DNA of 64,000 nucleotides from JACVRW01 sp963814095 (GTDB taxonomy: Bacteria > Actinomycetota > Thermoleophilia > Solirubrobacterales > Thermoleophilaceae), in contig CAWFBT010000006.1 of assembly GCA_963814095.1 (NCBI GenBank), positions 186,001 to 250,000 of the forward strand, written 5' to 3'. How positions within the stretch are numbered: the first letter of the stretch is position 1; the number at the start of each line of letters is the position of its first letter. The position numbers and the translations under genes were made by a program. Below are positions 34,894-42,840 of the stretch, in pieces. The notes beneath the pieces were generated by a model that did not search any database, was not told where the DNA came from, and saw only the letters and a program-made list of their open reading frames with translations.

Positions 34894-35837
34894 TGAAGCG
34901 ATACCTCACCGGAATAGTCACCACAGTCGCGATCGCCATGGCGCTCGCACCATCGGCGTCCGCCGCGGAGGCCACCTGCGGCGGCACCTTCGACGTGCTC
35001 CACAACGACCGCATCGGCAACATGCAGGTGCCGAGGGGCCCGTACGTGATCACCGTGCTCGAGTCGACCACGATGGGCTGCACGGAGGCCTCGCGCCTGT
35101 TCGCCGAGTTCCTCGAGGACTGGGACGGCAGGCTGCCGCGGCCGTGGGTGGCGGACAACGCCACGCGCACGTTCCGCGCCGGCCGCGGAAGCAGCGTCGG
35201 CTTCCGCGTCACGCCGAGCACCAACCCGATCCCGCCGAACCCGCCGGCCCCGCCCTCGCGGCGAATCTGCCCCGGTTACTTCACGGTGCTGCACAACGAC
35301 CGGATCGGCGGCTTCAGGATCCCGAAGGGCCGCTACCGCATCACGCTGCTGTCCTACAGCGGCGTCACGTGCCAGCAGTCGGTGCGCCTCCTCCAGCGGT
35401 TCCTGCAGGACTACGACGGCGTGCTGCCGCGGCCCTGGCTCCTGGATGCCGGCACCGGAAGCTTCACGCGCGGTCATCGCCACATCGGCTTCCGCATCAA
35501 GCCGTACGTCGCTGAGACGCTCACCGCCGGTGCAGGCGCCCAGGCGGCCCAGGGCGGAAGCCAGGGTCAGCACCCGAGCGGCGGCCAGTCGAAGTGCCCG
35601 GCCACGTTCCGGGTCCTGCACAACGACCGGATCGGGAAGCTGCGCCTGAAGAGGGGGAACTACAACGTCTGGGTCAAGGGCCTCAGCTGCCCGCGCTCGA
35701 CCCAGCTGTTCGCCCAGTTCCTCGACGACCCGAACGGCGTGCTGCCGAGGCCGTGGGTGCTCGACGTGCAGACGGGCACGTTCAAGCGCGGCCGGGCGGG
35801 ACGCGTCCTGTTCCGGGTCAAGCCGGTCAACCCCTAG
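34890..35837 (+). CDS. Secreted protein with three copies of one ~80-residue domain
   Basis: 315 aa from ATG 34890 (or the next ATG). Signal peptide to ASAA (residue about 26). Three repeats follow at residues 30-109, 127-205 and 236-312. Each opens with C-x5-VLHNDRIG, continues with a basic P-x-G-x-Y strand, a second cysteine 31-34 residues later, a helix LF/LL-x2-FL-x-D, then GxLPRPW-x2-D-x2-T-x-(T/S)F and ends with FR(V/I)-(T/K)P. The paired cysteines suggest one disulfide per domain. Linkers are Pro-rich (between 1 and 2) and Gly/Gln/Ala-rich (2 and 3). I do not recognise the domain. It is coupled to the coiled-coil membrane gene and lies in a row with parA. Confidence 0.8.
   Translation: MMKRYLTGIVTTVAIAMALAPSASAAEATCGGTFDVLHNDRIGNMQVPRGPYVITVLESTTMGCTEASRLFAEFLEDWDGRLPRPWVADNATRTFRAGRGSSVGFRVTPSTNPIPPNPPAPPSRRICPGYFTVLHNDRIGGFRIPKGRYRITLLSYSGVTCQQSVRLLQRFLQDYDGVLPRPWLLDAGTGSFTRGHRHIGFRIKPYVAETLTAGAGAQAAQGGSQGQHPSGGQSKCPATFRVLHNDRIGKLRLKRGNYNVWVKGLSCPRSTQLFAQFLDDPNGVLPRPWVLDVQTGTFKRGRAGRVLFRVKPVNP
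34977..35825 (+). repeat. Three diverged coding repeats (VLHNDRIG domain)
   Basis: Copies at 34977-35216, 35268-35504 and 35595-35825 encode the three domains of the secreted protein. The best conserved stretch is cacaacgaccg(c/g)atcgg, identical in all three except one base; the remainder has diverged, so the duplication is old. Confidence 0.75.
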
Positions 35838-35954
35838 ACGCCAGCTGAGCGGCGAGGTCGCGGGCGACCGCGGCCTCGTCCGCCGGCAGTCGGAGTCGCT
35901 CCTCGATCCCGAAAGTGCACCGCCGCGGTGTGGAATGCCGTAGGGTCTGGCGCG

Positions 35955-37379
35955 GTGTCGGAGCTGATGTTCACGCCGGCCGGCGAGCTCGCAGCGCTCG
36001 TGCGCAGCGGCGAGCTCAGGTCACGCGAGCTTGTCGAGGAGTCCCTGCAGCGAATCGAGGCGCTGCAGCCCGAGCTCAACGCCTTCGTCCACGTCGATGC
36101 CGAGGGGGCGCTCGCGGCGGCCGAGGCGATCGGCCCAGGCGATCCGCGCCCCTTCGCGGGCGTGCCGATCGCGATCAAGGACACCGCGGCCGTGGCGGGC
36201 ATGCCCTACACGATGGGCTCGGACATCTTCGGCGACTTCGTCCCGCAGCACGACTCGTTCGTCGTGCGGCGCCTGCGCGACGCCGGCTTCGTGCTGGTCG
36301 GGAAGACCAACATGCCCGAGTTCGGGATCCTGCCGGTGTCGGAGCCGCGCCGCTTCGGCCCGGCGCGGAATCCGTGGGACACCGAGCGCACGCCGGGCGG
36401 CTCGTCGGGCGGCGCCGCCGCGGCGGTGGCCGCCGGCATGGTCCCGATCGCACATGGCAGCGACGGCGGCGGCTCGATCCGGATCCCGGCCGCGTGCTGC
36501 GGGCTCGTAGGCCTGAAGGCGCAGCGCGGCCGCATCTCGCGCGGTCCCGAGCAGGGCGATGACTTCCTCGTGCAGGACGGCGTCCTCACGCGCACGGTCG
36601 CGGAGACCGCCGAGCTGCTCGACGTGCTCGCCGGCTACGAGACGGGCGACGCGACCTGGGCGCCGCCGCCGGCGGAGCCGTTCGCGGCGGCGGCCGCCCG
36701 TGAGCCCGGAAAGCTGCGGATCGGCGTCTCGACGCTCGCCCCGATCGACGCGGAGCTCGACCCCATCTGCGAGCGCGGCGTGCGCGACGCCGCGCAACTG
36801 CTCGCCGCGCTCGGCCATGATGTCGAGCGCTTCGAGGCGCCCTGGAAGACAGACGACGTGCTGCGCACGTTCACGGCCGTGTTCGGCACTCCGATCGCCG
36901 CGGCGGCCTTCTACGGCGGGCTCGTCACCGGGCGCGAGCCGAGCGCGGAGCTGCTGGAGCCGCTCTCGTGGACCTTCTGGGAGGGCCTCCAGGAGCGATC
37001 GGCCGTCGACTACTACCTGGCGCGCACTCAGCTGGGAGCGTTCTCGCGCCAGATCGTCGCCGTCTGGGACGACTACGACGTCGTGCTGCTGCCCTCGCTC
37101 GCGCAGCGACCGCTCCGCATCGGCGAGCTCGACCCGTGCAGCGACGACCCCTGGGACGACTTCAGGCGCTCCGGCGAGTTCACGCCCTACACCGCTCTCT
37201 TCAACACCTCCGGGCAGCCGGCGATCTCACTGCCGCTCTACCACGGCGACGACGGCCTGCCGGTGGGAGTCCAGCTCGCCGGGCGGCCGGCGGACGAGGC
37301 GACGCTGCTCTCGCTGTCGGCCCAGCTCGAGGCGGCCGCGCCCTGGGCCGAGCGGCGCCCGGCCCTCGCCACGGCCTAG
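35955..37379 (+). CDS. Amidase signature family enzyme
   Basis: About 474 aa from GTG 35955 (VSELMFTPAGELAALV); ATG 35928 or 35967 are alternatives. The Ser-cisSer-Lys triad is in place: IKDTAAVAGMP (Lys), GGSSGGAAAAVAAGM (cis-Ser) and DGGGSIRIPAACCG (Ser nucleophile). The C-terminus has FNTSGQPAISLPL and LPVGVQLAGRPADEATLL, usual for bacterial amidases/6-aminohexanoate-type hydrolases rather than GatA, as no gatB or gatC is near. It hydrolyses amides to acids and ammonia in the cytoplasm. Overlaps the end of the convergent repeat protein by 4 bp. Confidence 0.9.
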   Translation: MSELMFTPAGELAALVRSGELRSRELVEESLQRIEALQPELNAFVHVDAEGALAAAEAIGPGDPRPFAGVPIAIKDTAAVAGMPYTMGSDIFGDFVPQHDSFVVRRLRDAGFVLVGKTNMPEFGILPVSEPRRFGPARNPWDTERTPGGSSGGAAAAVAAGMVPIAHGSDGGGSIRIPAACCGLVGLKAQRGRISRGPEQGDDFLVQDGVLTRTVAETAELLDVLAGYETGDATWAPPPAEPFAAAAAREPGKLRIGVSTLAPIDAELDPICERGVRDAAQLLAALGHDVERFEAPWKTDDVLRTFTAVFGTPIAAAAFYGGLVTGREPSAELLEPLSWTFWEGLQERSAVDYYLARTQLGAFSRQIVAVWDDYDVVLLPSLAQRPLRIGELDPCSDDPWDDFRRSGEFTPYTALFNTSGQPAISLPLYHGDDGLPVGVQLAGRPADEATLLSLSAQLEAAAPWAERRPALATA

Positions 37380-39347
37380 CGGCAGACGCCGTAGATCTGC
37401 GGGAGGTTCGGCAGGTCCGGGCCGTCGGGCAGATCGGGCAGGTCCGGCATGTCCCACTCGAACAGGCCGAAGTTGACCGTCGGCAGATCCGGCAGATCCG
37501 GACCGTCCGGCAGGTCCGGCAGGTCGCAGTCCGGGACGGCGCCCCGCAGCACATGCTCGCCGCGGTCGTAGTCGATCAGCCGCGGCGTGTCGCCCGGGCG
37601 GTACTGCCAGATCGAGATGGCCGGATACTCGTCGCGTGTGTCGTGCACGACCTGATAGAGGCCGTCGGGGCGGCGCCGCAGCCGGACCGTCCCATCGACG
37701 GAGAATCCCTCGGGCGTGATCGAGTTGAGCGCGTCGTAGCTGAGCGAGATCGTCTCGTCGTCGGTCTGGACGTCGAACTCGTTCGGGTCGTTCGGGTACG
37801 CCTGCTCGCGGTCGTCCTCGGGCCCTAGCTCGATCGGGCGCGGGGCCTGGCAGGTCTCGATCCATGCCGTGCAGGTCTCGCTCTGCGTCAGCACGCCGCG
37901 GCCGCTCTCGCGGTCGAGCACGACGGTCACGCGCGAGTCGGTCGGCTCGAGGTCCGCCCGGATCGGGTCCTGCAGCTCGCGGTCGTCGCCCTGCAGGACG
38001 ACCGAGCGGTCCTGCGGGATGAAGAAATCGACGACGACGACGCCGTCTCCGGGGGCGGGCTCGATCGGGAAGTAGCTCCGGTTCGTGGCGCCCTGTCCGA
38101 TGGTGCCGTCGTCGACCAGCTGCTGGAACTCTTCGTCGCTCGGCTCGAGCAGCTCGCTGACGAGCTCCTCGCCGCGACCGCCCTCGGCGAGGTCCTGGAA
38201 GTCCTCCACGGGCGGCGCCGGCGTGCGCTCCGGGTCGTCGGTTGTCGACGTGCGCCCGTCCGGGTAGGCGCACATCCCGGCCTCGTCCTCGTCGTAGCCC
38301 TCGACGGTCGCGCACTCCGCCGGCTCCGGCGGCGGCGGCTCGACCACCAGGCCGGACGGGATCTCACGGCCGTCCGGGAACGCACAGGGCCGGTCGGCCT
38401 CGTTCAGATACGGGCCCTGCACCGGCACGCAGGGCCGCGCCTCCACGGGCTGGGTGCCGATCTGGCCCGTCGGGACCTGGGTGCCGTCGGGGAACGAGCA
38501 GGGGCGGTCGGCCTCGTTCATGTATGGGCCCTGGACCGGGATGCAGCCCGGCGCGGGGTCGAAGCGCTGCTCGCGCTCCAGGTCCTCCCGAACCTGCGGG
38601 TCGGGCTCGGGCTCGAGCCACTGCTCGGCCGCGTCCGGCGACATGCCGCTCACGTCCGGCGGCGGCTCCACCGGCGCGGGCGGCGGTGCGGCTCGGCCGG
38701 CCCGGGCTCGGCTCCAGCCAGCGCTCGGCGGCGTCCGGCGACATGCCGCTCACGTCCGGCGGCGGCGCGACCGGCGCGGGCGGCGGCTCGACCGGCTCGG
38801 GCGGAGTCGTCGTCGTCGTGCCCGTCGGAGGATCCTCCTCCACGGGGGCGGGCTCGGGCTCTGCCTCGAGCCAGCGCTCGGCGGCGTCCGCTGACATGCC
38901 GCTCACGTCCGGCGCCGGCTCCACTGGCGCGGGCGGCGGAGGTGGCGCCGTCGTCGTCGTGGTGCCCGTCGGAGGACCCTCCTCCACCGGGGCGGGCTCG
39001 GGCTCCGGCGGTGGTGGCGGCTCGCCGGCTCAGCTTCGGGCGGCGGCGCGGTGGTCGTGGTGGTGGGCAGGGGGGCGGCTCGGGCGCGGGCGTGGGCGGA
39101 TGTGCCGGGCCGGCGCGGACTCGAGCCAGCGCTCCGCGGCGTCGGCCGACATGCCGCGAACGTCAGGCGTGGGCGGCGAGGGCGCGACCGTCGAGGATCC
39201 GCCGCCGCACGCACAGATGTTGGTCGCCCAGGCCGCCGAGGCGGCGAACGGCACCGTCAGGGCGGTCCCGAACACGGCGGCTCCGACCATCCCCGGCCGG
39301 GAGCGCATTCGCTCGATGACCAGCTCTGTTGCCTCACGGGAGCCCAT
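37376..39347 (-). CDS. Long secreted repeat protein with PASTA-like motifs, frameshifted
   Basis: One gene in three segments of alternating frame (shifts near 39090, 39030 and 38695). The N-terminus is a signal peptide (GMVGAAVFGTALTVPFAASA). Then four copies of DV(S/R)GMS(A/P)DAAE(R/Q)WLE follow, separated by Pro/Glu linkers and TTTTT blocks. This motif resembles the first half of a PASTA domain (PDVxGMSxxxAxxxL). Next come two copies of CxPVQGPYxNEADRPCxFPDG and a partial third (CATVEGYDEDEAGMCAYPDG), then a beta-rich region (VVVVDFFIPQDRSVVLQ, LYQVVHDTRDEYPAISIW). The C-terminus is a run of DLPDLPDGP. Possibly a peptidoglycan-associated surface protein; function unknown. Confidence 0.65.
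38611..39168 (-). repeat. Four tandem copies encoding the DVSGMSxDAAERWLE motif
   Basis: Copies near 38611-38660, 38708-38760, 38867-38918 and 39121-39168 share the core gacatgccgctcacgtccgg on the plus strand (last copy diverged to gacatgccgcgaacgtcagg). Between copies 1, 2 and 3 a second block reading gtcgtcgtcgtgcccgtcgg recurs (near 38812 and 38950) and encodes PTGTTTTT. Repeats like this favour both replication slippage and assembly errors, matching the three frameshifts in this gene. Confidence 0.75.
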
Positions 39348-39390
39348 CGCCGCTGATTGCGAGATCCCCCGGGCCTCGCCGCCCGAAACG

Positions 39391-39771
39391 TCAGAGCCCG
39401 CGCACCAGCTCGGCGTCGTGCGGGTAGGTCAGGAGCTCCGCGGCCTCGCCCGGCTTGAGCCAGCGCAGCTCGTCGGTCTCGTCGTTCGGCTCGAAGCCGG
39501 GGTCGTCCTCCACGTGCATCAGCCAGTAGCGGACAACCTTCGGGCGGCCCTTGTTGTCGCGGTAGCGAACCGCGTCGAGCTCCTCTCCGAGCGAGCAGCG
39601 CATCCCGGTCTCCTCCTCGACCTCGCGCACGGCCGCCTCCGCGAAGCTCTCGCCGGCCTCGAGCTTGCCCTTGGGAAGCGACCAGTCGTCGTAGCGCGGC
39701 CGGTGCACGACCGCTACGCGGCCCTCGTCGTCGAGCACGATCCCTCCGGCTGCCTCGACCTCGGCGCTCAC
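39391..39771 (-). CDS. NUDIX hydrolase
   Basis: 126 aa from GTG 39769-39771, overlapping the thrB stop (GTGA). The full Nudix box is present: GKLEAGESFAEAAVREVEEETGM. The start VEAAGGIVLDDEGRVAVVHRPRYDDWSLPKGKL and the pattern RYWLMHVEDDPGFEPNDETDELRWL match the MutT/diadenosine polyphosphate hydrolase-like group (Ap4A or 8-oxo-dGTP type). It is the last gene of the lysA-hom-thrC-thrB run. No histidine-phosphatase domain is attached, as it is in some actinobacterial MutT1 proteins. Confidence 0.9.
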   Translation of the reverse strand: MSAEVEAAGGIVLDDEGRVAVVHRPRYDDWSLPKGKLEAGESFAEAAVREVEEETGMRCSLGEELDAVRYRDNKGRPKVVRYWLMHVEDDPGFEPNDETDELRWLKPGEAAELLTYPHDAELVRGL

Positions 39772-40619
39772 AGCTCGCTCACGTCCGCTCCACCGGCGGC
39801 GAAGGCCACCCGCTCGACGCGCGCGTCGCCCGCCTCGCCGCGGAGCCGCTCGACCACGGCTCCGGTCTGCTCCCAGTGGCACCAGAAGAGCACGGTCGGA
39901 CCAGCGCCCGAGATCGTCGCGCCCAGCGCGCCCATGCCGGCCGCGCCCTCGACGAGCTCCATCGAGCGCGGGTAGAGATGACGGCGGCGCGGCTGATGGA
40001 GCGAGTCGGCGAGGCCACGAGCGATCAGCGAGAGGTCGCCCTGCGCGAGCCCCAGCACGAGCAACGCGGCGTGTCCGACGTTGTCGACGGCGTCCGGGAG
40101 CGGCACCTCGGCGGGCATCGCCGCGCGCGCCTCCGCCGTCACGACCTCGTCGCCCGGCACCACCAGCACCGCCTCGAGCTCGGGCGGCGGCTCGAGCCGG
40201 ACCGGATCGGTGCCCGCACAGACCACGAACCCACCGAGCAGCGCCGCGGCCACGTTGTCGGGATGCCCCTCGATCGCCAGTGCGTGCTCGAACAGCGGCG
40301 CGTCGAGCTCGTAGAGGTGGTCCGCGGCGGCGAGTCCGGCCACGATCGCCGCGGCACTCGACCCGAGGCCCGCCGCGGGCGGGATCTCGGAGCGGATCGT
40401 GAACGCGAGTCCGTCGGCGGGATGCAGCCGTTCGAACGCGCGCACACACAGATTCGTGCGGTCGAGCGCGACACCGGGGACGTCGCAGGTCACCGAGAAC
40501 TCGCCGCTCTCCTCCACCTCGAGCTCGAGTCCCGGCGACAGCGCGGCGGCGAGCACGTCGTAGCCGGGGCCGAGGTTCGCCGAGGACGACGGCACGCGCA
40601 CGACGCGCCGCCGGTTCAC
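39768..40619 (-). CDS. thrB: Homoserine kinase
   Basis: 283 aa from GTG 40617-40619, overlapping the thrC stop (GTGA). GHMP kinase features: N-terminal VRVPSSSANLGPGYDVLAAAL and the ATP-binding loop IPPAAGLGSSAAAIVAGL; ATISGAGPTVLFW is motif 3. It phosphorylates homoserine for ThrC. Unlike the usual hom-thrC-thrB order in many actinobacteria, a NUDIX gene is attached at the end. Confidence 0.93.
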   Translation of the reverse strand: MNRRRVVRVPSSSANLGPGYDVLAAALSPGLELEVEESGEFSVTCDVPGVALDRTNLCVRAFERLHPADGLAFTIRSEIPPAAGLGSSAAAIVAGLAAADHLYELDAPLFEHALAIEGHPDNVAAALLGGFVVCAGTDPVRLEPPPELEAVLVVPGDEVVTAEARAAMPAEVPLPDAVDNVGHAALLVLGLAQGDLSLIARGLADSLHQPRRRHLYPRSMELVEGAAGMGALGATISGAGPTVLFWCHWEQTGAVVERLRGEAGDARVERVAFAAGGADVSEL

Positions 40620-41608
40620 CCCAGCACCGCCCGCTCCACGCTCGCGATCTCGGGCTCGCAGGGCACGACGCTGGCAGCCCGGTTCATGGCCGTCTGCGGG
40701 TCCTTCAGACCGTGTCCGGTGAGCACGCAGACGACGCGCCCCTCTGCGCCGTACTTGAGCAGGCCCGCCACGGACGCCGCCGAGGCCGGCTCACAGAAGA
40801 CTCCCTCGCGCGCCCCGAGCAGCGAGTAGGCGTCCAGGATCTCGGCGTCGGAGACGGCGCGGACCTCGCCGCGCGACGCGGTGAACGCGTTCATCGCGTT
40901 CTCCCAGCGCGCCGGGTTGCCGATCCGGATCGCCGACGCGACCGTCTCCGGGTGCTCGACCGGCGCGCCGAGCACGAGCGGCGCCGCCCCCTCGGCCTGG
41001 TAGCCGTGCAGCCGCGGGGCGGCCTCGTACTCCTGGAAGCCCTTCCACCAGGCCGTGACGTTGCCGGCGTTGCCGACCGGGATGCAGAGCACGTCGGGCG
41101 GCTCGCCGAGCTCGTCGCAGACCTCGAATGCGCCCGTCTTCTGGCCCTCGATGCGGAAGTCGTTGACGGAGTTGACGAGCGCGATCGGGTGGCGGGTCGC
41201 GAGCTCGCGCACGAGCGCCAGCGCTTCGTCGAAGTTGCCGCGCAGCGCGATCACGCGCGCGCCGTGCATGAGCGCCTGGGCGAGCTTGCCGGTGGCGATC
41301 TTGCCCTCCGGCACGATCACGGCGCCGCGCAGCCCGGCGCGCGCGGCGTAGGCGGCCGCGCTCGCCGCCGTGTTGCCGGTCGAGGCACAGACCACGGCCT
41401 CGGCGCCCTCGGAGACCGCCGCTGAGACCGCCACCGTCATGCCGCGGTCCTTGAACGAGCCGGTCGGGTTGGCGCCCTCGAGCTTGAGCCACACGTCGGC
41501 GCCGCTCAGCTCGGACAGGTGCGCGGCGCGGATCAGCGGCGTGTCGCCCTCGCCCATCGTCACGAGGGGCTCCACCGGGAGCCGCTCCCGGTAGCGCCAC
41601 AGCGACAT
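40616..41608 (-). CDS. thrC: Threonine synthase
   Basis: 330 aa, short-form fold type II PLP enzyme. PLP lysine in NPTGSFKDRGM (about residue 54), phosphate loop VGNAGNVTAWWKG and CASTGNTAASAAAYAARAG for substrate binding. Converts O-phosphohomoserine to threonine and phosphate. Follows hom by 11 bp and overlaps thrB, so all three are one transcript. Confidence 0.94.
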   Translation of the reverse strand: MSLWRYRERLPVEPLVTMGEGDTPLIRAAHLSELSGADVWLKLEGANPTGSFKDRGMTVAVSAAVSEGAEAVVCASTGNTAASAAAYAARAGLRGAVIVPEGKIATGKLAQALMHGARVIALRGNFDEALALVRELATRHPIALVNSVNDFRIEGQKTGAFEVCDELGEPPDVLCIPVGNAGNVTAWWKGFQEYEAAPRLHGYQAEGAAPLVLGAPVEHPETVASAIRIGNPARWENAMNAFTASRGEVRAVSDAEILDAYSLLGAREGVFCEPASAASVAGLLKYGAEGRVVCVLTGHGLKDPQTAMNRAASVVPCEPEIASVERAVLG

Positions 41609-41619
41609 CAGTGGCCCAC

Positions 41620-42840
41620 CTAGAACGTCTCCTCGATGACCCTGATCACGCGCGGCGGCTCGCGCACGAAGTCGAGCCGCGAGATGAGGCCGACGGCCGC
41701 GCGGAACTTCGACTCGAGCACGGGATGCATGACCATCACGAGCCGCGCCTCGTCACCGAGCCCCTTCTGCACCACCGACTTGATGGAGACGCCCTGGAGG
41801 CCGAGCAACTCGGCCACCTGGGCGAGCACGCCGGGGCGGTCGGCCACCTCGAGGTGGAGGTAGAAGGAGAACTCCGTGTCCGTGACGACCGGGACGTCCT
41901 GCGCCGGCGCCGGCAGCGAGGGCGGCGGGATCATCGCCGAGATCACGTCGCCGAGCACGGCGCTTGCGGTCTGGATGCCTCCCGCGCCGGGTCCCGAGAG
42001 CGTGATCTCGGTGATCGCGGGCGACTCGATCGTGACCGCGTTGAACGCGCCGTTGACCGACGCGAGCGGGTGATCCGCGTACAGGAAGGCCGGATACACG
42101 TGGACGGCGATGCCGCCGTCGATCCGCTCGGCCGAGCCGATCAGCTTGAGCGAGAGGCCGAGCTCCTTCGCGTACTCGATGTCGTCGGCGGTCAGGCGCT
42201 CGATGCCCTCGTAGCTCACCTGGTCGAGCCGCACCGCCGCGTTGAAGGCGAGCCGCGCCAGGATCGCCATCTTCGCCGCGGCGTCCTTGCCGGTCACGTC
42301 CTCGGTCGGGTCGGCCTCGGCGTAGCCGAGCCGCTGGGCGTCGGCGAGCGCCTCGGCGTAGGAGGCGCCGGTGCGCGCCATCTCGGTGAGGATGTAGTTG
42401 GTCGTGCCGTTGACGATGCCGTGCACGCGCTCGATGTGGGCGGCGGCGAGCGTCTCGCCCATCACCCGGATCGCCGGCACCACCCCCGCGACGGCGCCCT
42501 CGAAGCGCAGCTGGACCTTCCCCGACCGGGCGGCGTCGAAGATCTCCTCGCCGTGCTGGGAGAGCAGCTGCTTGTTGGCGCTCACGACGTGGCGCCCGGA
42601 GCTGAGCGCGCGCAGCACGTAGTCGCGCGCGGGGTCGATGCCGCCCATCAGCTCGACGATCAGGTCGCTGCGCTCGAGGATGTCGTCGAAGTCGCCCTGG
42701 CTGCGCGTGAGCACGCCCGACAGCTCCGGCCGCAGCCCCGTCTCGCGCTCGATCGAGTCGGCGCGCGCCTCGAGCAGCTCGGCGAAGGCGCCGCCGACGG
42801 TCCCGCGACCGAGCAGCCCGACCCTGAACGGATCAGACAT
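41620..42840 (-). CDS. hom: Homoserine dehydrogenase with ACT domain
   Basis: 406 aa. NAD(P) motif VGLLGRGTVGGAFAELL, VSANKQLLSQHGEEI, the GIVNGTTNYILTEMA catalytic-region motif and GYAEADPTEDVTGKDAAAKMAILA with the conserved lysine. The last 80 residues are an ACT domain (LEVADRPGVLAQVAELLGLQGVSIKSVVQ) for feedback control, probably by threonine. Reduces aspartate semialdehyde to homoserine. The ATG overlaps the lysA 3' end by 8 bp. Confidence 0.94.
   Translation of the reverse strand: MSDPFRVGLLGRGTVGGAFAELLEARADSIERETGLRPELSGVLTRSQGDFDDILERSDLIVELMGGIDPARDYVLRALSSGRHVVSANKQLLSQHGEEIFDAARSGKVQLRFEGAVAGVVPAIRVMGETLAAAHIERVHGIVNGTTNYILTEMARTGASYAEALADAQRLGYAEADPTEDVTGKDAAAKMAILARLAFNAAVRLDQVSYEGIERLTADDIEYAKELGLSLKLIGSAERIDGGIAVHVYPAFLYADHPLASVNGAFNAVTIESPAITEITLSGPGAGGIQTASAVLGDVISAMIPPPSLPAPAQDVPVVTDTEFSFYLHLEVADRPGVLAQVAELLGLQGVSIKSVVQKGLGDEARLVMVMHPVLESKFRAAVGLISRLDFVREPPRVIRVIEETF

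Noticed and set aside
38611..39168. CRISPR or mobile-element repeats
   Set aside because: Repeats are coding (DVSGMSxDAAERWLE) with variable spacing and no transposase or inverted ends.
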